The notes beneath the pieces were generated by a model. That model was not told the origin of the DNA. It ran no database searches and saw nothing but the letters and a program-made list of their open reading frames with translations. The position numbers and the translations under genes are program-made. A stretch of DNA of 18,267 nt from Chloroflexota bacterium (GTDB lineage: Bacteria; Chloroflexota; Dehalococcoidia; SM23-28-2; RBG-16-64-32): NCBI GenBank assembly GCA_005880055.1, contig VBJS01000116.1, positions 1 to 18,267 on the forward strand. The letters are read 5' to 3'. Shown piece after piece: positions 6,647-13,319 of this stretch. How positions within the stretch are numbered: position 1 is the stretch's first letter; each line of letters starts with the position of its first letter.

Positions 6647-8299
6647 ATGCGCCATGCCCAGGAGGAAGTCGTTGCGGCGCTGAGCGAACAGTACACGCCG
6701 GAGCAACTGAAAGCGGCGCTTGATGAACACCTGAAGTCGCTGGTCCGCGGTCGCATCCTGAACGAGGGGTTGCGGCCGGACGGACGCCAGCCGCAGGACA
6801 TCCGCAATATCAGCGCAGAAGTGTCCGTATTGCCCCGGACGCATGGTTCCGGTCTCTTCACGCGCGGCGAGACCCAGGTGCTGACCATCGCCACGCTGGG
6901 TTCCATGGGCGAACAGCAGCGGCTGGACGGGCTGGAGCCGGAAGAGACGCGGCGCTTCATCCACCACTACAACTTCCCGCCGTTTTCGGTGGGCGAGACG
7001 CGGCCGCTGCGCGGCCCCAGCCGCCGCGACATCGGTCACGGGGCGCTCGCGGAGCGGGCACTGGCGCCGCTGATCCCAGACGAAGACGTTTTCCCGTACA
7101 CCATTCGCCTGGTCTCCGAGGTGCTTTCCAGCAATGGCAGCACATCGATGGCCAGCACCTGCGGCAGCACCCTCGCCTTGATGGACGCCGGTGTGCCAAT
7201 CCGGGCGCCGGTGGCCGGTATTGCGATGGGGCTGATCAAGGGCGAGGACAACTACCGCGTGCTTACAGATATCGCGGGAATGGAAGACCACTACGGAGAC
7301 ATGGACTTCAAGGTGGCCGGCACAGCGGAGGGTGTTACCGCTCTTCAGATGGATATCAAGATCAAGGGCATTACATACGAGATCATGGAGGAGGCGCTCC
7401 GCCAGGCACGCGACGCCCGGCTCTTTATTCTCGACAAGATCCAGGGGACCATCGCATCACCGCGCACGGAGCTATCGCCCTACGCGCCTCGCATGTACCG
7501 GATCAGCGTGCCGCAGGACAAGATCGGCATGGTGATCGGCCCCGGAGGCCGTGTTATCCGCTCGATCATCGAGGAGACGCACTGCTCGATAGACATCGAG
7601 GACGACGGGACTGTTTTCATCGGCTCGCCCAGCGAGGAGATGGCACAGAAGGCGATAAGCATCATCGAAGGCCTCACCAAGGACGTGGAGGTGGGCGAGA
7701 CCTACACCGGCACCGTCACCCGCCTCACCAACTTCGGCGCTTTCGTCGAGATTCTGCCGGGCAAGGATGGCCTGGTGCGCGTCGAAGACCTCGCGGACTT
7801 CCCGGCCCGGCGGCCGGAGGACGTCGTGAAGCTCGGCGACGAAGTAACTGTCATGGTAATAGAAGTTGATTCCATGGGCCGCGTGAACCTCTCCCGCCGC
7901 GCCGTCCTTGAGGGCTTGACGCTCGAAGAGGCGCGCGAGGTCTCGCAGCGCGAGCAGGCGGCAAGTCGCGCCGGCCGCGAAGGCGGTCCGGGCGGCGGCA
8001 GGCCACCGCGACGCGATTTCGACCGTGGCCCGCGTGACCGCGGCGGCCGCGGCGGCGGCAACGGCGGCAGGCCTCGGCAGGGAGGCGGCGGCTTCGGCGG
8101 CGGTGGTGGTGGCGGTGGCTTCGGCGGGCAGCGCCGTGGCGGCGGCGGTGGTGGCGGTTTCGGCGGGCAGCGCCGTGGCGGCGGTGGGGGCGGAGGCTTC
8201 GGCGGCGGAGGCGGCAGCACCGGAGGCGGACCGGGTTTCCGGCGCGAGCCGGGCTCTCCCCCACCTCCCCCACCCCCATCGCCGATGCGGCGCTGGTAG
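6647..8299 (+). CDS. pnp: Polyribonucleotide nucleotidyltransferase, C-terminal part with KH, S1 and Gly-rich tail
   Basis: This is the rest of PNPase in the -1 frame; coding similarity reaches back to about 6600, before this ATG. It holds the second, catalytic RNase PH domain: RPDGR, LPRTHGSGLFTRGETQ, HHYNFPPFSVGE, GHGALAERAL, SSNGSTSMAS, ALMDAGVPI and GDMDFKVAGT, with the usual catalytic Asp residues kept. A KH domain follows near residue 283 (KIGMVIGPGGRVIRSI) and an S1 domain near 348-420 (VGETYTGTVTRLTNFGAFVE). The last 110 residues are unusual. They are rich in Gly, Arg and Phe, with two 13-residue repeats FGGQRRGGGGGGG, and end in a poly-Pro stretch and MRRW. Such RGG/FGG tails bind RNA and are disordered. 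All catalytic motifs being intact argues against old decay. Confidence 0.93.
   Translation: MRHAQEEVVAALSEQYTPEQLKAALDEHLKSLVRGRILNEGLRPDGRQPQDIRNISAEVSVLPRTHGSGLFTRGETQVLTIATLGSMGEQQRLDGLEPEETRRFIHHYNFPPFSVGETRPLRGPSRRDIGHGALAERALAPLIPDEDVFPYTIRLVSEVLSSNGSTSMASTCGSTLALMDAGVPIRAPVAGIAMGLIKGEDNYRVLTDIAGMEDHYGDMDFKVAGTAEGVTALQMDIKIKGITYEIMEEALRQARDARLFILDKIQGTIASPRTELSPYAPRMYRISVPQDKIGMVIGPGGRVIRSIIEETHCSIDIEDDGTVFIGSPSEEMAQKAISIIEGLTKDVEVGETYTGTVTRLTNFGAFVEILPGKDGLVRVEDLADFPARRPEDVVKLGDEVTVMVIEVDSMGRVNLSRRAVLEGLTLEEAREVSQREQAASRAGREGGPGGGRPPRRDFDRGPRDRGGRGGGNGGRPRQGGGGFGGGGGGGGFGGQRRGGGGGGGFGGQRRGGGGGGGFGGGGGSTGGGPGFRREPGSPPPPPPPSPMRRW
8121..8198 (+). repeat. 39-bp tandem repeat in the pnp tail
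   Basis: Two 39-base units each encode the 13-residue unit FGGQRRGGGGGGG. Flanking Gly-rich sequence looks like further degenerate copies. Such arrays change length by slippage, so tail length may vary between strains. Confidence 0.75.
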
Positions 8300-8337
8300 G
8301 GGCGAGCTGCCGGCTTTCAGCTAAGGAACAATGAGAG

Positions 8338-8370
8338 AGAGGCGGGCGAATAGCCCGCCTCTTCCTACTG
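8338..8370 (+). terminator. Rho-independent terminator after pnp
   Basis: AGAGGCGGGC (8338-8347) pairs perfectly with GCCCGCCTCT (8353-8362) around GAATA. TTCCTACT follows. The position, 39 bases after the pnp stop and before the purA promoter, fits termination of the rpsO-pnp unit. Confidence 0.8.
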
Positions 8371-8377
8371 CTGGCGT

Positions 8378-8406
8378 TTGCCCCTCACGGCGCCATCGCC
8401 TATACT
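8378..8406 (+). promoter_or_regulatory. Sigma-70-type promoter of purA
   Basis: TTGCCC (8378-8383), a 17-base spacer, then TATACT (8401-8406). The transcript would start near 8413, leaving a leader of about 45 bases. TATACTCCGCT matches the rpsO promoter. Confidence 0.65.
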
Positions 8407-8457
8407 CCGCTGCGGACTTCTAATTCGCGAAGGGAGGGGCGCGGGGGCCCTATTTCT

Positions 8458-9756
8458 ATGCCAGCAATAGTAGTGGTGGGCGGCCAATGGGGAGACGAGG
8501 GCAAGGGCAGGATCGTAGACCTGCTGGCAGAAAAAGCGCACCTTGTAGCTCGATACTCGGCCGGGAACAACGCCGGCCACACCATCATCAACGAACTGGG
8601 CGAATTCAAGCTCCATCTCGTTCCAGCCGGCATCTTCTACCCCGACAAGCTCTGCGTTATCGGCAACGGCGTCGTCATCGACCCGCCGGTCCTGCTGGAA
8701 GAGATCGATCACCTGGAGGACCGCGGCGTCAGCGTCCGTGGGCGCCTCTTCCTGAGCGACCGCGCGCACGTGCTGATGCCGTGGCACCGGCTCCTGGACA
8801 ACCTGGACGAGAGCGCGCGCGGGAAAAGCGCCGTGGGCACGACGGGACGAGGCATCACGCCGGCGTTCATGGACAAGGTCGGCCGTTCCGGCCTGCGCGT
8901 CGCCGACCTGATCGACCCCGAAGCGCTACTCGAGGCGCTTTCATTCCTCGTGCCGTACAAGAACGAGCTGTTGGAGAAGCTGTACGGTGTCGAGCCGATG
9001 TCCATCGAAAGGGTGCACGAGGAGTATCGCGAGTACGGCGCGCGGCTGGCGCCGTTCGTTGCGGACACGCAGCGTGTCGTGCAGAAGGCTATGGCCGGCG
9101 GGGAGACGGTCCTGCTGGAGGGGGCGCAGGGTTCGCTGCTGGACCTGGACTTCGGGACATACGAGTACGTGACGTCATCGGTGCCGTCGTCGCTCGCGGC
9201 GGGGGCGGCGCTTGGCATCGGCATCGGCCCGACGCAGATCGGGCAGGTGCTGGGCGTTTACAAGGCCTACCAGACACGAGTTGGTGCAGGCCCCATGCCC
9301 ACGGAACTGCACGACGAGACGGCGACGATTCTGCGCGAGGGCGGGCCGCGCCCGGAGTACGGCTCGACGACGGGGCGGCCGCGGCGCTGCGGCTGGTTCG
9401 ATGCTGTAGCGGCCCGCTACAGCGCTCGCATCAACGGCCTGACCTCGGCGGCGCTCACCCGGCTGGACATCCTGGACCCGCTAGCGGCCATCAAGGTCTG
9501 CACCGCTTACGAGGTGGACGGCAAGAGGACCGATACGATGCCGGCCGGCTCGGCGGCGATGGCGCAGGCGAAGCCACTCTACGAGGAGCTGCCCGGCTGG
9601 CAGCACGATACTTCGGCCTGCCGCCGCTTCAAGGACCTACCCTCTCAGGCCCGCGACTACGTCGACTATATCCAGGACGTGCTGGAGACCAAGATTTGCC
9701 TCGTGTCCGTCGGCCCGGAGCGCGACCAGGCGATCAGCCTGAAGGGAGTAATGTAG
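8458..9756 (+). CDS. purA: Adenylosuccinate synthetase
   Basis: PurA joins IMP and aspartate using GTP, the first committed step to AMP, in the cytoplasm. The 432-aa length is standard. The GTP-binding and catalytic loop GGQWGDEGKGRIVDLL is at residues 8-23 with its Asp, and the IMP contact NNAGHTI follows. GTTGRGITPAFMDKVGR, LLEGAQGSLLDLDFGTYEYVTSS, EYGSTTGRPRRCGWFD and LDILDPLAAIKVCTAYEVDG are all present, and VSVGPERDQAI ends the protein. The ATG at 8458 gives the family N-terminus. GGGGG lies ten bases upstream and a stronger GGGAGGGG lies farther off. A hydrophobic ORF starts five bases after the stop, suggesting one transcript with the CopD-like and SelT-like genes. Confidence 0.97.
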   Translation: MPAIVVVGGQWGDEGKGRIVDLLAEKAHLVARYSAGNNAGHTIINELGEFKLHLVPAGIFYPDKLCVIGNGVVIDPPVLLEEIDHLEDRGVSVRGRLFLSDRAHVLMPWHRLLDNLDESARGKSAVGTTGRGITPAFMDKVGRSGLRVADLIDPEALLEALSFLVPYKNELLEKLYGVEPMSIERVHEEYREYGARLAPFVADTQRVVQKAMAGGETVLLEGAQGSLLDLDFGTYEYVTSSVPSSLAAGAALGIGIGPTQIGQVLGVYKAYQTRVGAGPMPTELHDETATILREGGPRPEYGSTTGRPRRCGWFDAVAARYSARINGLTSAALTRLDILDPLAAIKVCTAYEVDGKRTDTMPAGSAAMAQAKPLYEELPGWQHDTSACRRFKDLPSQARDYVDYIQDVLETKICLVSVGPERDQAISLKGVM

Positions 9757-9760
9757 CCGC

Positions 9761-10018
9761 TTGGGTCATGCCGTAACTCCCTGGCTGCACATCCTCGCGG
9801 TCGCTGTCTGGGTGGGGCCTCAGTTCTTCCTGTTCATCGCCGCCGTCCCCGCGATTCGCACGATCGATGACATGCGGGTGCGGGCGAACGTCATGCGCAC
9901 GATAACGACGCGCTTCGGCTGGATGGCGTGGGCCGCGTTGGCGGTCATCGTGCTCACCGGCATCTCCAACATCTTCCAGGAAGCTGACGATTTCGACCAC
10001 CTGCTGGACTTCGATTAG
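9761..10018 (+). CDS. CopD-like membrane protein, N-terminal half (broken gene)
   Basis: This 85-aa hydrophobic protein starts GHAVTPWLHILAVAVWVGPQ, the W-L-H-x-L-A...W-V-G pattern of CopD/DUF2269-type small membrane proteins. It contains TM1, a basic amphipathic stretch and TM2 (MAWAALAVIVLTGISNIF). It ends after HLLDFD at a TAG. The next ORF supplies what would be TM3 and TM4, so the two together look like one four-TM protein of about 155-160 aa. A TTG at 9761 is the only possible start after an in-frame stop at 9749, with GGGAG 12 bases upstream. It follows purA by four bases. Relatives, as I recall them, have about ten more residues at this junction, so a short deletion with frame loss is possible. 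Copper transport is not shown. Confidence 0.65.
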   Translation: MGHAVTPWLHILAVAVWVGPQFFLFIAAVPAIRTIDDMRVRANVMRTITTRFGWMAWAALAVIVLTGISNIFQEADDFDHLLDFD

Positions 10019-10239
10019 TGCTGGTCGGCCTGATGGTCGCGCTCACCGCCGTGCACACCTTCATCGTCGGGCCGCGCCAGCTCGCGCTGATGGAGCGCGG
10101 CGAGAGCGATACGGAGGATGCGGCGCGGCTGCGGCGCTCCTCGATCATCATCAGCGGGCTGATCCTGCTCACGAGCATCATCGTGATCTTTCTGGCGGCG
10201 TTGATGAACAACCACGAGTGGTCCTGGCAGCCTAACTAG
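10018..10239 (+). CDS. CopD-like membrane protein, C-terminal half (broken gene)
   Basis: This 73-aa ORF in the -1 frame relative to the preceding one encodes VLVGLMVALTAVHTFIVGPR (TM3 plus the H-x-F-x-x-G-P-R motif of this family), a charged segment (MERGESDTEDAARLRR) and TM4 (IIISGLILLTSIIVIFLAAL). The GTG at 10018 shares its G with the upstream TAG (TAGTG). Translational coupling of two halves is therefore physically possible. The simpler reading is one gene broken at the loop between TM2 and TM3. Confidence 0.6.
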   Translation: MLVGLMVALTAVHTFIVGPRQLALMERGESDTEDAARLRRSSIIISGLILLTSIIVIFLAALMNNHEWSWQPN

Positions 10240-10253
10240 TTGAAAGTTGATAG

Positions 10254-10544
10254 TTGAAAGGGGGAGCGAGCGCCCCGCACGGGCGAGTTGAGATCACCTA
10301 CTGCACGCGCTGCAAGTTCCTCCTGCGCGCGGGCTGGCTGGCGCAGGAGCTGCTCTCGACGTTCGAGGGCGAGCTGGGCGAGGTGGCGCTGCGGCCGGGC
10401 ACCGGCGGCATCTTCGAGGTGACGCTGAACGGCGAGACGATCGCCAGCAACCGCGACGGCGCGCCGATGCCGGACCCGGCGGACGTCAAGCGCCTCGTGC
10501 GCGACCGGATAGCGCCCGGGCGGCGCATCGGTCACAGCGGATAA
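10254..10544 (+). CDS. SelT/SelW/SelH (Rdx) family CxxC protein
   Basis: This 96-aa thioredoxin-like protein has VEITYCTRCKFLLRAGWLAQ: a first beta strand, the CxxC redox motif and the helix typical of the Rdx family (TIGR02174-type, where some members have Sec in place of the second Cys). Later parts, VALRPGTGGIFEVTLNGETI and a PDPADVKRLVRDRIAPG ending, fit the family. Here both positions are Cys codons, so no selenocysteine is needed. The role is probably thiol redox chemistry; the substrate is unknown. The only in-frame standard start before the motif is TTG at 10254, with little ribosome-site support. It lies 15 bases after the CopD-like gene. The leader holds a small repeat of GTTGAAA / GTTGATA at 10239-10258. 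Confidence 0.75.
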   Translation: MKGGASAPHGRVEITYCTRCKFLLRAGWLAQELLSTFEGELGEVALRPGTGGIFEVTLNGETIASNRDGAPMPDPADVKRLVRDRIAPGRRIGHSG

Positions 10545-10553
10545 GTATTTGGT

Positions 10554-10575
10554 AGTGGGGCAGTTCTGCCCCATT
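10554..10575. terminator. Inverted repeat between converging genes
   Basis: TGGGGCAG and CTGCCCCA form a perfect 8-bp arm pair around TT (10556-10573), extended by a wobble and an A-T pair. ATTT follows on the plus strand. It sits between the 3' ends of the SelT-like gene (plus) and the small membrane protein (minus), as a two-way terminator would. Confidence 0.5.
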
Positions 10576-10579
10576 TCCA

Positions 10580-10756
10580 CTAATTGACGCCGGTTCTCCG
10601 CCTAGTGTAGAAGTTCGATGCAATGGCCAGCGAAATTCCGACAACGACCATGAAGGCGATTTGGAACAGCGACCCACCCGCCAGGACGCTGTAAACGAGT
10701 CCGAAAAGGCCACCCAGCAAGCCCTTGAGTAGGAAGCTATCGAGGAGGTCCTTCAT
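10580..10756 (-). CDS. Small membrane protein, 58 aa
   Basis: An ATG at 10756 opens 58 codons ending in TAG at 10580. The sequence has two hydrophobic stretches, LLKGLLGGLFGLVYSVLAGG and LFQIAFMVVVGISLAIASNF, and a basic end YTRRRTGVN. It is therefore probably a two-helix membrane hairpin with the basic tail inside. The start begins 33 bases after the stop of the 702-aa protein on the same strand and is likely co-transcribed with it. GGGA lies about ten bases before the ATG. I do not recognise a family. Confidence 0.6.
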   Translation of the reverse strand: MKDLLDSFLLKGLLGGLFGLVYSVLAGGSLFQIAFMVVVGISLAIASNFYTRRRTGVN

Positions 10757-10789
10757 CGCGAAATCATCCCTAAGTTCCCCCCGGCGCGC

Positions 10790-12898
10790 CTAGAACCGCC
10801 CGGGCGGGGAGTCGAAGCCGCGGAAGGGCTTGTCGCGCTTTTCCCAGCGCTTCACCTTCAGCACCTTCTCCACGTCTGCCTTGGTCGCTGCCGGCGTATC
10901 CTCGGCCGCTGCGGCATTGGCGGCGTCCGAGGCCGCTTCTGGAGCTTCCACGGGCTCTAGTATCGGGAAGAAGTCTTCCAGCGGGCCCTCGTCCGCCTGC
11001 GCCGGCTGCTCCGACTCGGGCGGGACGGGCTCTGGCAGCGGTTCTAGAAACCGCTCTTCCCGCGGCACCGCCTCGGGCTCCGGCGGCTGGGTCGGTTCCG
11101 GGGGGACGGGCTCTACGAGCAGTTCTGCAAAACGCTCTCCCAGCGGCGCCGCCTCGGGCTCCGTCGGCTGGGCCGGTTCCGGCGCGGTGGGCTCTGGCAG
11201 CGGCTCCGCGAAGCGCTCGTCCGCTGCCGGTTCTGCGGGCGGAGCGACCTCTTCCGCCGTCGGCTCGGGCGGCGCTGGTTGCTCCTCGCTGGCCGGCTCA
11301 TGCGGCGCGAACTCGACGCGCATGAAGTCGTCTTGCGACGGCTCAGAATCCCGTTCGTGGTCCTCTTCGCTGATCTCGATCTCGGGAGCGGCGATCTCAC
11401 CGTGGATCGACGGTTCAAGCGGGTCTGCTTCCGCCGCCGTGAACTCGACTCCTATGGCGGCGTCTTGCGACGGCTCGGGATCGCGTTCCCGGTCCTCTTC
11501 GCTGATCTCGATCACGGGAGCGGCGATCTCACCGTGGATCGACGGCTCGAGCGGGTCTGCTTCGATCTCCGCGTGGACCTGCTCCTCGCCGGTCGAATTC
11601 GGCGCCTCCGGCGACTGGCTGAACCATTCCTGTATCTCTCCGTAATCCGCCTTCGCCCGGTCCTCGGGCTGGTCGGCCGGGAACTGAACGGCATCGGCGA
11701 ACGACTCCAGCCTCACCCCCTGCACGGGCGAATCGGGCTCTTCGCTCGATGGCGGTTCCGGGAGCGCCTCGTCCGGGGACTCCAGTGAAGCTGCGACGGG
11801 ATCGGGGGCATCTTCGGCTGCTTCGCCCGGGCGGGCTTCACCCTCGAGCGAAGGGGCCGCAATCTCAGCCGGTTGCTCGCCTGCCACGGGTACCGGCTCG
11901 GGCCAAGCCTCAGTCGTCTCAGTGGCTTGGTCAGCGGCTTCCGGCGTCGCGTCGTCGAGCACTTGCCCAGCCTCTGCGCCTTGCTCTGTCGCTTCCGAGG
12001 ATGGCGCTTCCCCAGGTGTAAGTGGTTCAATTTCGGCGGTGTCGTAGAGTGGTTCTACTTCATTGGCGGGATCCGTGATAACTGGTGCTGTCTCTGGTTC
12101 CGCAGTTGACTCCGCTTCGGCCAGCGCTTTTTCTATGATCGAGCGAAGTTCGAGGTCGGCCCGCTGAACGACACGCTCCGTTGTCGTCGGCGCAACAACT
12201 CCTTGCTCAGGCGGCTCTTCTGCCGGCGCCGGCGCTTCTCTCTCGTGGACGCGCTCGGCTGCGGCCGTTTCGGGCTTCACAGCCGCGGGCGTCTGTGGCT
12301 CGGCGGGCTCGTCGCTCTCCATGACCGGTGTCTGAGCGTCGTCTACCCGAGCAGGAGCGGCGTGCCGTTCACGCGAGACTTCCCGCCAATCCGCGAGCGA
12401 TTCGATCTCCGCAGCGGCGCCGTCCGGAGGGGAGTCTGGACTGATGACGACGGCGCCCTCCACGCCGCTAATGGTGACTAGCTCTGCCCAATAGACCATG
12501 AGCAGGCCCAGGCCGACGCCTCGCTTGACTTCGGCGCGGCAAAACGCCTGCGCAGATTCGACGTCGACAAAGGAGACGACGTAGACGGTGTCCGACTCTT
12601 CGTCTTTACGGATGAGGACCATCGCCTCGCCGGCCAAAGGGCTGTCTCCGCTCGGCCGCTGGTGGAGGCCCCAGAAGGCATGGACGCCGGCGAGCACTGA
12701 TTCAGGGAGCGCGTTCAGGTGGGCTGCGGCTTCCTCCACCTCGAAGAAACGCATGCAGCGAAAGGAGCTGACGCTGGTGGTATCCGCCGTGAGCAGGACC
12801 AAGGGTACCTTCAGCGACGGCGCTTCCCGTGCCGCTTCAAGTGCCTGTTCCTGGTCCCTGGTTGGTTTCTTGCGGAGGCGGGTTGCCAGCCACCCCAT
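10790..12898 (-). CDS. Large acidic Pro/Glu-rich repeat protein of unknown function
   Basis: This 702-aa protein has three parts. Residues about 30-175 look globular (VPLVLLTADTTSVSSFRCMR, VLAGVHAFWGLHQRP, VYVVSFVDVESAQAF); I recognise no family. Residues about 180-660 are low-complexity, very acidic and Pro/Ala-rich, and probably disordered. Inside lie two near-identical 44-residue units (EADPLEPSIHGEIAAP then IEISEED) and three 27-residue units beginning ERF with EPLPEP and PEPEA. The last 35 residues turn basic (KVLKVKRWEKRDKPFRGF). There is no signal peptide or TM, so it is probably cytoplasmic. A charge-separated body with a basic tail suggests a scaffold or adaptor, but this is inference. 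The ATG at 12898 has AAGGAG eight bases upstream. The leader is hairpin-rich (12928-13001). A 58-aa membrane protein follows. Confidence 0.8.
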   Translation of the reverse strand: MGWLATRLRKKPTRDQEQALEAAREAPSLKVPLVLLTADTTSVSSFRCMRFFEVEEAAAHLNALPESVLAGVHAFWGLHQRPSGDSPLAGEAMVLIRKDEESDTVYVVSFVDVESAQAFCRAEVKRGVGLGLLMVYWAELVTISGVEGAVVISPDSPPDGAAAEIESLADWREVSRERHAAPARVDDAQTPVMESDEPAEPQTPAAVKPETAAAERVHEREAPAPAEEPPEQGVVAPTTTERVVQRADLELRSIIEKALAEAESTAEPETAPVITDPANEVEPLYDTAEIEPLTPGEAPSSEATEQGAEAGQVLDDATPEAADQATETTEAWPEPVPVAGEQPAEIAAPSLEGEARPGEAAEDAPDPVAASLESPDEALPEPPSSEEPDSPVQGVRLESFADAVQFPADQPEDRAKADYGEIQEWFSQSPEAPNSTGEEQVHAEIEADPLEPSIHGEIAAPVIEISEEDRERDPEPSQDAAIGVEFTAAEADPLEPSIHGEIAAPEIEISEEDHERDSEPSQDDFMRVEFAPHEPASEEQPAPPEPTAEEVAPPAEPAADERFAEPLPEPTAPEPAQPTEPEAAPLGERFAELLVEPVPPEPTQPPEPEAVPREERFLEPLPEPVPPESEQPAQADEGPLEDFFPILEPVEAPEAASDAANAAAAEDTPAATKADVEKVLKVKRWEKRDKPFRGFDSPPGRF
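10976..11218 (-). repeat. Three 81-bp tandem units in the acidic protein gene
   Basis: Units begin at 11218, 11137 and 11056 (minus strand). Each encodes 27 residues starting ERF and followed by a Pro/Glu run. Sequence has diverged between units while the period is exact. Confidence 0.75.
11300..11563 (-). repeat. Two 132-bp tandem units in the acidic protein gene
   Basis: Units run 11563-11432 and 11431-11300 on the minus strand. Each encodes 44 residues starting EADPLEPSIHGEIAAP. The bases are highly similar, including a long shared run near 11391 and 11523, so the duplication is fairly recent. Confidence 0.8.
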
Positions 12899-12927
12899 AT
12901 AGGGCTCTCCTTAAGTCAACAGTGCCC

Positions 12928-13001
12928 GCCCGGCTGCTTGGCCGGGCCGGTCCCTGCCGGCGCCTGTTCCCCATTAAGCACCGGCTGGTCGCTCACCAGC
13001 C
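12928..13001 (-). promoter_or_regulatory. Hairpin-rich leader of the acidic protein gene
   Basis: Reading toward the gene there are a 7-bp hairpin (GGCTGGT/ACCAGCC, 13001-12983), a possible GGTGC/GCGCC stem around TTAATGGGGAAC, GCCGG/CCGGC, and a 7-bp hairpin (GCCCGGC/GCCGGGC, 12947-12928) about 18 bases before the AAGGAG. The remaining gene-free stretch to 13319 holds short purine-rich repeats and no coding signal I can support. Confidence 0.4.
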
Positions 13002-13107
13002 CAGACGCGGGCCCCACTCAGGCCCACCCACAATCGCATTACCCGCGCCCGGACTGATGAGCCTCCAAGGGTAAGACGCACGATTGGGCTCGTCTGCTAC
13101 GTCCGGC

Positions 13108-13190
13108 GGGAACGAAGGAACAAGGAACAGGGGACGGGGGCGGACGACGGGGATCGACGAACGAAGGAACGGGGGCAGAAGGAACAGGGA
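13108..13190 (+). repeat. Purine-rich degenerate direct repeats
   Basis: GAACGAAGGAAC occurs at 13110-13121 and 13159-13170 (49 bases apart). Each is followed by an AAGGAACAGGG-like element. The AACGAAGGA core is shared with the dispersed intergenic repeat family, so this may be a rearranged cluster of it. Confidence 0.5.
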
Positions 13191-13319
13191 GCCAGGCGCG
13201 AGGGTGGAGGGACGTAGGCGCGCTATCCTTGTTGTCTTGCTTCTCGCTCCTTCTTCTGTCTCCTTTCGCTGGTGTCCTGTTAACCTATAAGAGGTCGCCC
13301 AAGTGAATAGGAGGTCCTG

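Noticed and set aside
6092..7291. 399-codon minus-strand open frame inside pnp
   Set aside because: It is antisense to conserved PNPase sequence and has no recognisable domain.
8255..8282. Three-tetrad G-quadruplex on the minus strand at the pnp end
   Set aside because: Only three G runs of three or more are present, separated by a GG. It is plausible only as a weak two-tetrad form and is explained by the poly-Pro coding stretch.
8487..9776. 429-codon plus-strand frame overlapping purA
   Set aside because: It is a +2 shadow of purA, rich in Arg, Gly and Pro with no family features. purA is certain in the other frame.
10254..10310. Selenocysteine codon in the SelT/SelW-like protein
   Set aside because: Both positions of the CxxC motif are TGC codons, so no TGA recoding is required.
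12940..13001. Full cobalamin riboswitch in the leader of the acidic protein
   Set aside because: Only the TTAATGGGGAAC-like box is present. The conserved GTGCGAATC-type element and the downstream box are missing, and the gene has no visible B12 link.
13050..13080. CTGATGAG followed by CCTCC...GGG, like a hammerhead ribozyme core
   Set aside because: The needed GAAA after stem II is absent (GTAAGAC instead), and stems I and III cannot be built.
13108..13190. CRISPR array
   Set aside because: The repeats are short, degenerate and without regular unique spacers. No cas gene is present.
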